From Psychrobacillus psychrotolerans (GTDB lineage Bacteria; Bacillota; Bacilli; Bacillales_A; Planococcaceae): DNA of 64,000 nucleotides. The position numbers were made by a program, and so were the translations under genes. The notes beneath the pieces were generated by a model. That model saw only the letters and a list, made by a program, of their open reading frames with translations, was not told the DNA's origin and searched no databases. The DNA lies in NCBI RefSeq assembly GCF_900115805.1, contig NZ_FOXU01000003.1:248001-312000 (forward strand), given 5' to 3'. Below are positions 1 through 9,006 of the stretch, in pieces. The first letter of the stretch is position 1, and the number at the start of each line of letters is the position of its first letter.

Positions 1-1
1 A

Positions 2-814
2 TTGCCAGGATTATGTAGATTTAGGATTAATGCCTATCATCAACAGGGGCAAGTATCAATTGCAGTTCGGATGATTGAATCTAAAATTCCTGCAATCGAA
101 CAGTTAGGAATGCCGAATGTTTTATATACATTAGCAGACAAGCCACATGGTTTAATACTTGTAACTGGACCTACGGGTTCTGGTAAATCGACTACCCTAG
201 CATCGATGATAGACTATATTAATACAACAAAAGCAAAGCATATTATTACTTTAGAAGATCCTATTGAATATGTGCATACACATAAAAAGTCGGTTGTTAA
301 TCAACGGGAAGTTGGCTCGGATACATTAAGTTTTGCTAATGGTTTAAGAGCAGCATTACGCCAAGATCCAGATGTTATCCTTGTAGGAGAAATGAGAGAC
401 TTAGAAACAATTTCGACTGCCATTACTGCAGCAGAAACAGGTCACTTAGTGATGGCAACACTACATACAAGTAGTGCTCCTACTACAATCGATAGGATTA
501 TAGATGTATTTCCACCACATCAGCAAAGTCAAATACGTATTCAATTGGCAAATGTGTTACAAGGAATTGTTTCACAAAGATTATTTGTGCAAAGTGATTC
601 TAAAGGTAGATTAGCAGCAACGGAAGTATTAATACAAACACCATCAGTAGCAAATCTTATTAGAAATGAAAAAGTGCACCAATTACAAAATGTCATGCAA
701 ACTAGTCGAGCGCTTGGAATGCATACATTGGAATCTTCTGTTCAACAACTACTCACCAGTGGAAAAATTTCACTTGAATCTGCCAAACCATTTTTAAATG
801 TAGGTGATTACTAG
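2..814 (+). CDS. pilT: Type IV pilus retraction ATPase PilT (5' truncated by window edge)
   Basis: This is a hexameric secretion ATPase that powers pilus retraction (twitching motility). The reading frame is open to the window edge and already begins inside the conserved N-terminal domain (RFRINAYHQQG), so about 80 residues of a roughly 350-residue PilT lie upstream. The TTG at position 2 is not the real start. Visible motifs are Walker A GPTGSGKST (about residues 56-64), an Asp-box ITLEDPIE, Walker B DPDVILVGEMRD, and a His-box around HLVMATLHT. The C-terminal VANLIRNEK resembles the AIRNLIRE signature that separates PilT from PilB. Its stop codon overlaps the start of pilC by one base (TAGTG), so translation is coupled. 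Confidence 0.93.
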   Translation: MPGLCRFRINAYHQQGQVSIAVRMIESKIPAIEQLGMPNVLYTLADKPHGLILVTGPTGSGKSTTLASMIDYINTTKAKHIITLEDPIEYVHTHKKSVVNQREVGSDTLSFANGLRAALRQDPDVILVGEMRDLETISTAITAAETGHLVMATLHTSSAPTTIDRIIDVFPPHQQSQIRIQLANVLQGIVSQRLFVQSDSKGRLAATEVLIQTPSVANLIRNEKVHQLQNVMQTSRALGMHTLESSVQQLLTSGKISLESAKPFLNVGDY

Positions 815-2019
815 TGGTTATATTTAAATATAGTGGTCGATCTGCGCAAGGATCCTTAAAAAAAGGGACAATTGATGCGACAAACAAACAAACAGCAATT
901 GTTAAACTCCGAGCTCAGGGGATTAATCCAAGGGAGTTAGAGGAATCTAATAGTATTCTCCATAAGGAGTTAACACTTGGTGGCAAAGTGAAAAATGAAC
1001 ATTTTGTTATATACTGTCGCCAGTTTGCTACGTTAATTCGGGCGGGTGTTTCTATCTTAGAGTCTACCAAGATATTAAGTGAGCAAACTTCAAGTAAGCC
1101 TTTGAAAAAAGGGTTAATGGACGTAGAAGAGGATGTTCGTTCTGGTTTGTCTTTTTCAAATGCAGCTGCCAAATATCCCAAAGTATTTCCTGCACTATTT
1201 GTAAATATGATCCGAGCAGGCGAAGCGACAGGTAATCTAGATGAATCATTAGAAAGATTAGCTTTTTCATATGAAAAGCAATTTAACTTAAAAAAGAAAG
1301 TTCAATCCACTATGGCTTATCCCATCATATTACTCGTCATGACTGTTTTTGTTGCTGGATTTTTAATGTTAACGATCGTACCTCAATTTGTTACGATGTT
1401 CGAGGAAATGGGTGCAGAACTTCCGCTTATAACGAAATTAGTTATGGGCTTAAGTAATTCCTTACAATCTTCCTGGTATATCTTTTTGGGCCTTATACTT
1501 ATTTTAGTCATTGGTTTTAACTTGTTATATACAAAGAATGAATCTTTTAACTACTCATTCAATGTATTACTATTAAGAATACCTGTTTTTGGAAAATTAC
1601 TTCAAAAATCAGCTATCGCAAGAATGACTAGAACTCTTGCTTCACTATTTAGTAGTTCAGTACCAATATTACAGGCACTGACAATAGTTGAGAATGTAAT
1701 TGGAAATCCTGTTGTTGCTAAAGTAGTACGAGAATCTAGATCCAGTCTTGAATCTGGAAGTACACTTTCAGCACCACTAGAAAAAAGCTGGATATTTCCA
1801 CCATTAGTAACTCAAATGACAGCAATAGGTGAGTCAACTGGTTCCCTTGATTATATGTTAGAGAAAATTGCAGACTTCTATGAAGATGATGTGGATCGAA
1901 CTGTTGATACACTTAAATCTCTAATAGAACCACTCATGATTGTCTTCTTAGCTACCGTTGTTGGAACAATCGTTATGGCCATTATGGTTCCAATGTTTAG
2001 TATGTATGAACAGATTTAA
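814..2019 (+). CDS. pilC: Type IV pilus inner-membrane platform protein PilC (GspF family)
   Basis: This is the polytopic platform protein on which the pilus motor ATPases act. At 401 residues it is the usual PilC length. It contains two GspF/T2SSF domains (roughly residues 65-190 and 270-395), each with the conserved GEATGNLDESLE or GESTGSLDYMLE stretch. Three membrane segments lie near 168-195, 215-240 and 370-395. The GTG start overlaps the pilT stop. It is part of the pilT-pilC-pilin-pilM-pilN-pilO-pilD operon. ComGB is a homologue, but the PilM/N/O genes downstream support a true type IV pilus role. Confidence 0.92.
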   Translation: MVIFKYSGRSAQGSLKKGTIDATNKQTAIVKLRAQGINPRELEESNSILHKELTLGGKVKNEHFVIYCRQFATLIRAGVSILESTKILSEQTSSKPLKKGLMDVEEDVRSGLSFSNAAAKYPKVFPALFVNMIRAGEATGNLDESLERLAFSYEKQFNLKKKVQSTMAYPIILLVMTVFVAGFLMLTIVPQFVTMFEEMGAELPLITKLVMGLSNSLQSSWYIFLGLILILVIGFNLLYTKNESFNYSFNVLLLRIPVFGKLLQKSAIARMTRTLASLFSSSVPILQALTIVENVIGNPVVAKVVRESRSSLESGSTLSAPLEKSWIFPPLVTQMTAIGESTGSLDYMLEKIADFYEDDVDRTVDTLKSLIEPLMIVFLATVVGTIVMAIMVPMFSMYEQI

Positions 2020-2052
2020 AAAGTTATCTCATTTAAAGGAGGTGAGAAAGTC

Positions 2053-2586
2053 ATGAACAAAGACATGATTGAAATAAATGATCAAACAAACAAAGGGGAA
2101 ATTAAAATGAAAAAAATGAAACATATATTAAAAAATGAAAAAGGTCTTACATTAGTCGAGCTTTTAGCAGTTATTGTAATACTTGCCATTGTAGCTGCGA
2201 TTGCTGTTCCATCAATTGGTAATATTATCGAGAATAGTAGATACAATGCAGTGAAAGCTGATGCTACAAATGTACTGAATGCTGCTCAACTGTACTTTAT
2301 CGAAGATCCTATCGACGATACAACTAAAGTCTTGGATATCGAAGTAACAGTCGAAGAATTGAAAAGTGAGGGATATTTAGAATCTGAAGGAGAAATTCCT
2401 GTAACTACTACTGTTAAGAGGACTAAGCCACTTACAATAACTACAGGTGATATTATTTACTCTGGCGATAAAACAGTTGCGTTTACTGCTGCTACTTTAA
2501 AAGGAATTACTGAAGATAAACAAAAAGGTAGTGCTGCTAGTATAACTGCTATAACTAAGGCTACTGACGAGACAGTTACTGAGTAA
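2053..2586 (+). CDS. Type IV prepilin (major pilin candidate)
   Basis: This is a prepilin with a class III signal peptide. A short basic leader ends in NEKG, followed by LTLVELLAVIVILAIVAAIAVP with Glu at +5 of the mature protein. The peptidase encoded at 5004-5759 would cleave after the Gly. The remaining roughly 140 residues are soluble and Thr-, Glu- and Lys-rich, as expected for an exposed pilin head. The ATG at 2053 has a strong ribosome site (AGGAGGTGA). An ATG at 2107, with GGGGAA before it, would give a more typical 13-residue leader, so the start is uncertain. The gene lies between pilC and pilM and is followed by a hairpin (2603-2627). It is probably the major pilin because it is the only pilin in this part of the operon. 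Confidence 0.85.
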   Translation: MNKDMIEINDQTNKGEIKMKKMKHILKNEKGLTLVELLAVIVILAIVAAIAVPSIGNIIENSRYNAVKADATNVLNAAQLYFIEDPIDDTTKVLDIEVTVEELKSEGYLESEGEIPVTTTVKRTKPLTITTGDIIYSGDKTVAFTAATLKGITEDKQKGSAASITAITKATDETVTE

Positions 2587-2602
2587 AATAACTAGAATAA
2601 GT

Positions 2603-2627
2603 ATACAGCAGACCCAGTCTGCTGTAT
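2603..2627 (+). terminator. Hairpin after the pilin gene (attenuator or mRNA stabiliser)
   Basis: Perfect 10-bp arms (ATACAGCAGA / TCTGCTGTAT) enclose a 5-nt loop 17 bases after the pilin stop. The sequence after it (CTCTTTAAATATT) has only a short T-rich stretch, so termination would be partial. Such a hairpin could raise the pilin transcript above the downstream pilMNO genes. Confidence 0.55.
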
Positions 2628-2720
2628 CTCTTTAAATATTATTTCACCTTTGAGCAAACGACAATAATTCGTTTGTTGAAAAGTGAAACTAATGAGCAAG
2701 TCTATGGGGGATTGACCAAA

Positions 2721-3695
2721 ATGTTTAAAAAGAAAAAGAATCGATTTGTCGTTTTAGAGGTTAATGAGTATTTAATAAGAGCTATTGTGATGAATAACCC
2801 TGATATCAATGAGGCTACAATTTTTGAACATTCTTTACCAGCTGGGGTTATCGAGGGAGATTTAGTCAAAGATGAGATGGCTTTATTTGAAACGCTAAAA
2901 GAACTAATCTTAAAATGGGGAATTAAAAAGTCCGATGTTCGTTTTTTTGTGCCTGATAGTACCGTTATGATGAAGACATTTGAACATCCTCGAGACATAG
3001 AATCATCTATGCTAAAGGGGTATGTGGAGATGGAGCTTGGCCGAACAATACATCTGCCTTTTTCAAACCCGCTCATTGATGTATATGATGAAAAACAGAA
3101 TGATGGAGAAGCAACACTTTTTGCCGCTCCTGCTGAAGAAATTACTAAAATGGCCGGGGTTTTAGACGACTTGTCTCTCCATCCAACTCATTCGGATGTT
3201 CGAGCACTTTCAACGATCCGTTACTTAGAACATGTGAAGACCTTTGTGCCTAATAAGAGTTATTTAATAACGGACTGGTCAATTAATGGATTGTCTATTA
3301 GTATCTATACACCTGGAAAACTTGAATTTTTGCGTTATCAATCTATTGAAACGAATAGATTAGATTGGAAGTCACAAGAGAGTACTGAGTCAGATGTGGA
3401 ATTTTCTAATGTAGGAGAAATGGACGATTATCGTTTGCGTTTAATTGATCAAATAGCAGAAATTGATCGAATTCTAAACTTTTATCGTTTTTCTCTATAT
3501 AAAGGAGAAAAAGCGGTGGATGAAATAATTATTTTAGGAGACTCTCCTGAAATGGATTATATTGTGAATGAAATGCGTTCAACTTACGATACGCCCATAC
3601 AATTTATAGATGATAGCACAGTTCAAAATTCCTATCCTCATTTAAATGCAAAATACATACCGCTTATTGGACTAGTTTTGAAGGAGGCATTTTAG
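2721..3695 (+). CDS. pilM: Type IV pilus assembly protein PilM-like (actin fold)
   Basis: This is a 324-residue cytoplasmic protein at the PilM position. PilM proteins have an actin/FtsA fold and bind the short cytoplasmic N-terminus of PilN. The sequence is divergent but shows the family layout: an N-terminal VVLEVNEYLIRAIVM strand pattern, a central LITDWSINGLSISIYTPG segment in place of the second phosphate loop, and a C-terminal LGDSPEMDYI region. I chose the ATG at 2721, preceded by ATGGGGGA, over an upstream TTG at 2673 that has no convincing ribosome site. The stop overlaps the pilN GTG (TAGTG). The assignment rests mainly on the INLLP-containing pilN next to it. Confidence 0.75.
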   Translation: MFKKKKNRFVVLEVNEYLIRAIVMNNPDINEATIFEHSLPAGVIEGDLVKDEMALFETLKELILKWGIKKSDVRFFVPDSTVMMKTFEHPRDIESSMLKGYVEMELGRTIHLPFSNPLIDVYDEKQNDGEATLFAAPAEEITKMAGVLDDLSLHPTHSDVRALSTIRYLEHVKTFVPNKSYLITDWSINGLSISIYTPGKLEFLRYQSIETNRLDWKSQESTESDVEFSNVGEMDDYRLRLIDQIAEIDRILNFYRFSLYKGEKAVDEIIILGDSPEMDYIVNEMRSTYDTPIQFIDDSTVQNSYPHLNAKYIPLIGLVLKEAF

Positions 3696-4291
3696 TGGTT
3701 CCAGAAATTAATTTATTGCCTCAAATTGAAAGACGTAAATCTAGTAAACTATTGTTTATCGTTAGTGGTATTTTAATTGGGTTACTGTTAGTATTTCTAT
3801 GTTTTCAATTTTTCACTTTGAAAAAAGAAATAAAGAGTTTAGAGTCGGAAGAGACTCAACTGGTTGGAGAGCGGGATTTGTTAAGTGCTGAAGTTTCGAC
3901 ACTAGATAATGGTGACCAAGGCAGTCATTCCTCTTCAGTTGCTTTTGTAGAAAGTGTTTCTTACCCAGTTAGTCCTTTAATAGATGAAATATACTCTTTA
4001 GTTGAAGCAAATAGTTATTTACGCACCTACTTATTTGACGAGACTGGGATACTCCTTACAGCAGATTTTGAAACGATGACGGATGTTTCTTCATTTATTG
4101 AGAGGTTATTAAACAGTAGTTATTTTAGTGATATTAAAGTAGAAACTCTGAAAAGCTTCGAGCCAGTTAATGAACAAGATACAGAAGTGGAAAATGAGGT
4201 TAACTTTGATGTGCAATGGCGTTATACAGCAACAATCCAACTAGATATCAATGAAACCTATTTAAGTGAAGGGGGACCCGTTAATGAATGA
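3695..4291 (+). CDS. pilN: Type IV pilus assembly protein PilN-like
   Basis: This is a bitopic membrane protein of 198 residues. It begins with VPEINLLPQIERRK, which contains the INLLP motif by which PilN binds PilM. A single membrane helix follows (about residues 20-42), then a short coiled coil (KKEIKSLESEETQLVGERDLL as a pattern) and an extracytoplasmic domain. The GTG start overlaps the pilM stop, and the 3' end overlaps pilO by 8 bases. PilN and PilO normally form a heterodimer that aligns the motor with the pilus. Confidence 0.82.
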   Translation: MVPEINLLPQIERRKSSKLLFIVSGILIGLLLVFLCFQFFTLKKEIKSLESEETQLVGERDLLSAEVSTLDNGDQGSHSSSVAFVESVSYPVSPLIDEIYSLVEANSYLRTYLFDETGILLTADFETMTDVSSFIERLLNSSYFSDIKVETLKSFEPVNEQDTEVENEVNFDVQWRYTATIQLDINETYLSEGGPVNE

Positions 4292-4970
4292 CTTATTTAG
4301 CAACAAACAAACGGGTTATCTGGTGGTTAGTGCGCTGATAGCTGTATTGTTAGGGGCAATTTATTATTTTCTAGTTTATCCGATGAGTGAGGAAAAGAAT
4401 TCAAAAGAAGTTACTATAAGCACGGTCAGAAGTGAAATTGCATTACTGGATAGCCAGTTAACTGCTCCTGTCGAAGAGGGCGAAGACAAAAACTCATTTC
4501 AGTTAGAGAAAAAAGTTCCTCTAACTCGGGAGTTAGACATGCTGATAAAGTCCATTGAGGAAGTAGATTTAGTTAGTGAAGCAAAAATTGAGTCAATAGA
4601 ATTTAATAATTACGATGAAATTGTTGCAGATTCAACGTTGGTTTCTAGTGAAGAAGAGGCTTCTCCTGAAACAAATGACGCTACTACGGAAGAAACTGAA
4701 GGTGAACAACCTGCAGAAACTCCCGTATCACCAGTAGCTAATAGTACTTTGCCACCTCAATTAAAACTCATCACTTTTAATATAAATATTTTGACAAAGG
4801 ATTACGATCACTTAAATATATTTATTAAAGAGTTGGAGTCTATCGAGCGTATTAAAAGAATTGATCAAATTGAGCTTTTAATACCTGGTGAAGAGTCACT
4901 CTTGGACGTAGAATTTAAAGATGTTATATCAGCTAGAATTCAAGTAACTACGTTCTTTTATGATGAATAA
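4284..4970 (+). CDS. pilO: Type IV pilus assembly protein PilO-like
   Basis: This is a bitopic membrane protein of 228 residues with a helix near residues 10-32, a coiled coil (EEKNSKEVTISTVRSEIALLDSQL region), and a Glu/Thr/Pro-rich linker near 125-155. A C-terminal alpha/beta domain follows (NILTKDYDHLNIFIKELESIERI), resembling the ferredoxin-like domain of PilO. The ATG at 4284 has AGGGGGA at good spacing; a GTG at 4266 lies inside pilN and is less likely. Identification relies on size, topology and position after pilN. Confidence 0.75.
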   Translation: MNDLFSNKQTGYLVVSALIAVLLGAIYYFLVYPMSEEKNSKEVTISTVRSEIALLDSQLTAPVEEGEDKNSFQLEKKVPLTRELDMLIKSIEEVDLVSEAKIESIEFNNYDEIVADSTLVSSEEEASPETNDATTEETEGEQPAETPVSPVANSTLPPQLKLITFNINILTKDYDHLNIFIKELESIERIKRIDQIELLIPGEESLLDVEFKDVISARIQVTTFFYDE

Positions 4971-5003
4971 AATTGTTCAAAAAGCAAGAAATTAGGTGTT
5001 TAG

Positions 5004-5759
5004 ATGGAGTTTGTAATTTTGTGTTTATTTTTCATATACGGACTAGTTTTCGGTTCTTTCTTTAACGTGGCAGGTTTACGCGTTCCGAAAAGAGAATCGA
5101 TTGTTCGGCCACCTTCCCATTGTACGGTTTGTGATCGTAATTTGACGGTTAAAGACTTGGTGCCTGTCTTTTCCTATGTATTTTTAAAAGGAAAGTGCCG
5201 CGGGTGTGGGACGAAGATTCATTGGGTGTATCCGGTAATGGAACTAGCCACTGGACTATTATTTGCTTTTGCTTATTATCAGCTAGGCTTCACATTGGAG
5301 TTAGTAGTTGCGCTATTGTTTATTTCTCTCTTAGTTATTATTACAGTGTCGGATATTGCGTATATGCTTATACCGGATAAAATTCTATTATTCTTTTTGA
5401 TTCCTTTAATCGTGTTGCGAGTATTTGAACCACTTAGTCCTTGGTGGGATAGTATTGTTGGTGCGGTTGTAGGGTTTGGGGTTTTATTCCTCATTGCGAT
5501 TGTGTCTAAAGGTGGCATGGGCGGAGGCGATATTAAGTTATTCTTTGTTATTGGCTTGGTGTTAGGATGGGTTCCGACTTTACTAACTCTATTCCTTGCT
5601 TCTATTATCGGTACGGTTATTGGTGTTATTTCTTTGAGACGAACGAAACAAGGTAGAAAAACACCGATTCCATTTGGACCATCGATAGCGATAGCCGCTA
5701 TTATTGCTTATTTTTATGGTGAGTCGCTTGTCGATTGGTATGTGAATTTGTTTTTTTAA
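5004..5759 (+). CDS. pilD: Prepilin peptidase / N-methyltransferase (A24 family)
   Basis: This is the membrane aspartic protease that cleaves prepilin leaders after Gly and usually methylates the new N-terminus. At 251 residues it has an N-terminal domain with two CxxC pairs (HCTVC near 32 and CRGCG near 58) for zinc, which indicates the bifunctional class. The catalytic Asp motifs are VSDIAYMLIPD and GGGDIKLF. About eight hydrophobic segments are visible. It occupies the position of comC in B. subtilis (just before spoIIB and maf) but here is the last gene of a pilus operon, so its natural substrate is probably the pilin at 2053-2586. It may also process competence pseudopilins if they exist elsewhere. 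Confidence 0.93.
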   Translation: MEFVILCLFFIYGLVFGSFFNVAGLRVPKRESIVRPPSHCTVCDRNLTVKDLVPVFSYVFLKGKCRGCGTKIHWVYPVMELATGLLFAFAYYQLGFTLELVVALLFISLLVIITVSDIAYMLIPDKILLFFLIPLIVLRVFEPLSPWWDSIVGAVVGFGVLFLIAIVSKGGMGGGDIKLFFVIGLVLGWVPTLLTLFLASIIGTVIGVISLRRTKQGRKTPIPFGPSIAIAAIIAYFYGESLVDWYVNLFF

Positions 5760-5775
5760 CTCGATAACTTTTTTG

Positions 5776-5805
5776 GACGAGCCGACATGGGTCTCGTCTT
5801 TTTTT
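5776..5805 (+). terminator. Rho-independent terminator after the pilus operon
   Basis: A GACGAGCC / GGGTCTCGTC stem with a small bulge is followed by seven T residues, 16 bases after the peptidase stop. It ends the pilus operon before the spoIIB-like gene. Confidence 0.8.
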
Positions 5806-5844
5806 ATAATCTTCGTGATAAGGTTATGAAAAAGAGGTGATTCT

Positions 5845-6486
5845 ATGCCAATTGGTAGACGCAGTAATACGCGAAAAAAAGTAATACTAGCAGGGGTGCA
5901 AGGGTTGATCATTGGCGTTGTTGGAGTACTATTGTTCGGATTAATATTAAACTTAGCGAATGATAAGAAAGTAAAAAGTGAAGAAGTCAAAGTTACGACT
6001 CCAACCGATGAGAAAGATAAGGTGGAGGCCACAAGTGAAGTAGAGGGGAAATCTCTTCCGTTTCAAGCGAAACAATATGGCATGTTCACTTCCAAAGATA
6101 GCGCGATGTCCTTCATCGGTTCTCAGCCCTCTCTTGCTAAAGCAAGTGTTTTTCAGGTAGGGAATGAGTTTTTTGTGTGGAGTGATTTGTATGTTACGAC
6201 GATACCGACGCAAGAAGCAGAGGTGCTGCCTACCTTTGTGAAAAGTTTGTATGTTTCAACGAATACGTGTGATGATCCTAAAGTGAAAAAAGTGATAGAT
6301 TTAATACAACAAGAGAATTTGACTAAAAATTTCTTTGAGTCTATTGCTAAAAAAGAAGATTATCCAGCTGATTTAATGGAGATAGTGCAAGCTATATCAG
6401 CGTTTTCGGACTCTCCATCTATTCTGAGAATGCATGTTTTTTCCCATTATGCTTCGACGAACAATTGCATAAAATTGAATTTTTAA
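5845..6486 (+). CDS. spoIIB: Stage II sporulation protein B-like, SPOR-domain membrane protein
   Basis: This is a 213-residue bitopic protein. A short basic cytoplasmic tail precedes one membrane helix (about residues 15-38), a charged Lys/Glu/Thr linker, and a region resembling a SPOR peptidoglycan-binding domain (FQAKQYGMFTSKDSAMSFI, then VFQVGNEFFVWSDLY). B. subtilis spoIIB sits in the same place between comC and maf, encodes a SPOR protein, and helps septal peptidoglycan remodelling at engulfment. The sequence is divergent and shorter than the B. subtilis protein, so the name rests on synteny plus architecture. The ATG has a good AAGAGGTGA ribosome site. Confidence 0.7.
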   Translation: MPIGRRSNTRKKVILAGVQGLIIGVVGVLLFGLILNLANDKKVKSEEVKVTTPTDEKDKVEATSEVEGKSLPFQAKQYGMFTSKDSAMSFIGSQPSLAKASVFQVGNEFFVWSDLYVTTIPTQEAEVLPTFVKSLYVSTNTCDDPKVKKVIDLIQQENLTKNFFESIAKKEDYPADLMEIVQAISAFSDSPSILRMHVFSHYASTNNCIKLNF

Positions 6487-6580
6487 TGCCTTTTTAGGGG
6501 AAGAATTGAATTGCTGTTTTTTATACACAATTTCCATTTTTTCAATAGTTTTGTATGCTATTGAAAAGGGGGAATATAAA

Positions 6581-7183
6581 ATGAAACTAACATCTGATCA
6601 CCATTTTATTTTAGCTAGTGAGTCACCTAGGAGAAAGGAGCTTTTTGCTAAATTCGGCATTCCATTTGAAGTGATAGCTTCAGGAGCGGTGGAAATAGTG
6701 GAAAAAAATCTTTCGGTAGAAGAAGTGGCTAGGAATATCGCCATTAGCAAAACAACTGCAATCCTAAAGGAGAATCCCAGCGCAATTGTCATAGCTGCGG
6801 ATACAATTGTAAGCTTTGAAAATGAGTTTTTGATGAAACCGAAAGATAATGCGGAAGCAAAAACCTTTCTTCAAAAACTATCTGGAAATACCCATCAAGT
6901 GACAACAGGAGTTGCTATTTATGGGGGAAATATTTCTGTAAGCTTTGCTGAAACTACTTCTGTAAAGTTTTTTGAACTCTCTGAAGATCAAATAGATGCT
7001 TATGTGGCAACGGGAGATTCTTTAGATAAAGCAGGGGGGTATGGAATTCAAACGATGGGTGGATTGTTCGTTGAAAGTATCCAGGGAGATTATAATAATG
7101 TCATTGGACTTCCGATCAGTCGCTTGTTTAGAGCGTTATTGTCACTACGCTTGATAGAAGTGGAGCGTGTGGTGAATACATGA
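6581..7183 (+). CDS. maf: Maf-type nucleoside triphosphate pyrophosphatase
   Basis: This is a 200-residue Maf/YhdE-family house-cleaning pyrophosphatase acting on dTTP, UTP or modified nucleotides. The signature ILASESPRRKELF is at the N-terminus. The family elements AADTIV, KP(K)DNAEAKTFLQKLSG and DKAGGYGIQ are all present. I chose the ATG at 6581, which has GAAAAGGGGGA before it; an upstream TTG at 6506 would add a hydrophobic extension with no family counterpart. The gene overlaps radC by four bases (ATGA). Confidence 0.95.
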   Translation: MKLTSDHHFILASESPRRKELFAKFGIPFEVIASGAVEIVEKNLSVEEVARNIAISKTTAILKENPSAIVIAADTIVSFENEFLMKPKDNAEAKTFLQKLSGNTHQVTTGVAIYGGNISVSFAETTSVKFFELSEDQIDAYVATGDSLDKAGGYGIQTMGGLFVESIQGDYNNVIGLPISRLFRALLSLRLIEVERVVNT

Positions 7184-7878
7184 ATACTAAATTACCACCT
7201 TCTTTGATGATACGTGATGTTCATGTATCTGATCGTCCTAGAGAAAGACTAGTTAGACAAGGCGCTTCCAGTTTGTCTAACCAAGAATTGATCGCAATCC
7301 TGCTTCGTACCGGAACGAAGCAGGAATCGGTTCTTCACCTCGCCAATCGTGTCCTCAATTATTTTGAACAAATCCAAGAATTAAAAAATGCTTCCATCGA
7401 AGAAATAACTGCTGTTAAAGGTATTGGCCAAGCTAAAGCTGTCCAACTACTTGCGGCAGTCGAACTTGGTAAACGTCTATCTCAACAAAAGACAGACGAC
7501 AAGTTTACTATACGATCCCCGAAAGACGCTGCTACCTACTTAATGGCAGATATGACCTCATTGAACCAAGAGCATTTCGTAGCACTTTTCCTTAATGTCA
7601 AAAATCAAATCCTTCATAAACAAACAATATTTATCGGCTCACTTAATGCCTCTATTGTGCACCCGAGGGAAATCTTCCGCGAAGCTGTAAAACGTTCAGC
7701 TGCCTCGATAATTTGCGCACATAATCATCCCTCTGGTAATCCCGCACCGTCCACAGAAGATATTGATGTGACGAAAAGACTATTTGAGGCAGGCCAACTT
7801 ATGGGCATTGAACTCCTGGATCATGTGATCATTGGTGATCACCAGTTTATAAGCTTAAAAGAAAAAGGGTATATGTGA
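7180..7878 (+). CDS. radC: RadC / JAB-domain protein
   Basis: This is a 232-residue protein with an N-terminal helix-hairpin-helix-like region (AVKGIGQAKAVQLLAA, near residue 85) and a C-terminal JAB/MPN metalloprotease-like domain. The metal site pattern is AHNHPSGNPAPSTEDID (HxH followed by Asp). It was historically named a DNA repair protein, but the biochemical role of RadC is unsettled. The start codon overlaps the Maf stop. Confidence 0.93.
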   Translation: MNTKLPPSLMIRDVHVSDRPRERLVRQGASSLSNQELIAILLRTGTKQESVLHLANRVLNYFEQIQELKNASIEEITAVKGIGQAKAVQLLAAVELGKRLSQQKTDDKFTIRSPKDAATYLMADMTSLNQEHFVALFLNVKNQILHKQTIFIGSLNASIVHPREIFREAVKRSAASIICAHNHPSGNPAPSTEDIDVTKRLFEAGQLMGIELLDHVIIGDHQFISLKEKGYM

Positions 7879-7881
7879 CAC

Positions 7882-7910
7882 TGTGCAATTTCCGTTCTAT
7901 CAGTTATAAT
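7882..7910 (+). promoter_or_regulatory. Candidate sigma-A promoter of mreBCD-min
   Basis: A consensus -10 TATAAT lies at 7905-7910. The hexamer 17 bases upstream (TGTGCA) is a weak -35. It lies between radC and mreB, 64 bases before the mreB start. Confidence 0.5.
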
Positions 7911-7973
7911 GAGAGTTATGACTTTATGACAACGAAGTAAAACTTGTTTGAGATAGAAAGGGAGTAAATAATA

Positions 7974-8993
7974 GTGTTTGGATTTGGATCAAGAGATTTG
8001 GGAATAGATTTAGGGACAGCGAATACGCTAGTTTTCATCAAAGGAAAAGGTATTGTACTTAGAGAGCCATCGGTTGTAGCGAAAAATGTACAAAATGGAG
8101 CTATTGTGGCAGTAGGAAACGATGCAAAAAATATGATCGGTCGTACGCCTGGTTCAATCGTTGCAATTCGTCCTATGAAGGATGGAGTTATCGCGGATTT
8201 TGATACAACTTCTGCAATGATAGAGTATTATTTGAAAAATGCGATGAAAGCTTCTGGAATGTCATGGAGCAAACCAAATGTCATGATTTGTGTCCCATTT
8301 GGTATTACTTCTGTAGAGCAACGTGCTGTAATTGATGCTGCGAAGCAGGCTGGTGCACGAGAAGCTTTAACAATAGAAGAGCCTTTTGCAGCTGCAATTG
8401 GAGCAAATTTACCTGTGTGGGAACCTACTGGTAGTATGGTCGTTGATATAGGTGGGGGTACGACAGAGGTTGCCGTTATATCACTTGGTGGAATTGTAAC
8501 AAGTGAATCAGTCCGCGTTGCTGGAGATTCTATGGATCATGCCATTACTGCATATATCCGTAAAACGTATAACTTAACGATTGGTGAACGTACGGCAGAA
8601 GCAATTAAAATTGAGATTGGCTCTGCAAGAGTATCCGATGAAGAAGAAAAAATGGATATTCGCGGACGTGATTTAGTAACTGGACTGCCAAAAACGATTG
8701 AAATTACTTCTAAAGAAATTTCAAATGCATTACGTGAGTCGATTTCCGCTATTATTGATGGTGTGAAGAAGACATTAGAACAAACTCCACCTGAATTATC
8801 TGCAGATGTAATGGAGCGCGGAATCATGTTAACTGGCGGTGGAGCATTACTGAAAAATTTAGACAAAGTTATTAGCGATCAAACGAATATACCTGTATTT
8901 ATTGCAGAAAATCCACTGGATTGTGTTGCAATTGGTACTGGGAAAGCGTTAGATCATATGAATGTACTGAAACGCCAACAAACAAAACACTAA
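7974..8993 (+). CDS. mreB: Rod shape-determining actin homologue MreB
   Basis: This is the cytoskeletal ATPase that guides the elongation machinery at the inner face of the membrane. At 339 residues it has phosphate-1 motif DLGTANTLV, phosphate-2 [15 protein letters not shown] and the adenosine motif [13 protein letters not shown]. The N-terminal [11 protein letters not shown] is typical of membrane-binding MreB. The start is GTG with AAAGGGAGT before it. It is followed by mreC after 13 bases, forming mreBCD-minCD. Confidence 0.97.
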   Translation: MFGFGSRDLGIDLGTANTLVFIKGKGIVLREPSVVAKNVQNGAIVAVGNDAKNMIGRTPGSIVAIRPMKDGVIADFDTTSAMIEYYLKNAMKASGMSWSKPNVMICVPFGITSVEQRAVIDAAKQAGAREALTIEEPFAAAIGANLPVWEPTGSMVVDIGGGTTEVAVISLGGIVTSESVRVAGDSMDHAITAYIRKTYNLTIGERTAEAIKIEIGSARVSDEEEKMDIRGRDLVTGLPKTIEITSKEISNALRESISAIIDGVKKTLEQTPPELSADVMERGIMLTGGGALLKNLDKVISDQTNIPVFIAENPLDCVAIGTGKALDHMNVLKRQQTKH

Positions 8994-9006
8994 GGAGAAG
9001 TGTGAT

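Noticed and set aside
2-814. PilB or ComGA extension ATPase
   Set aside because: The RFRINAYHQQG start, short C-terminus and LIRNEK motif fit PilT; the zinc cysteine motif of PilB is absent.
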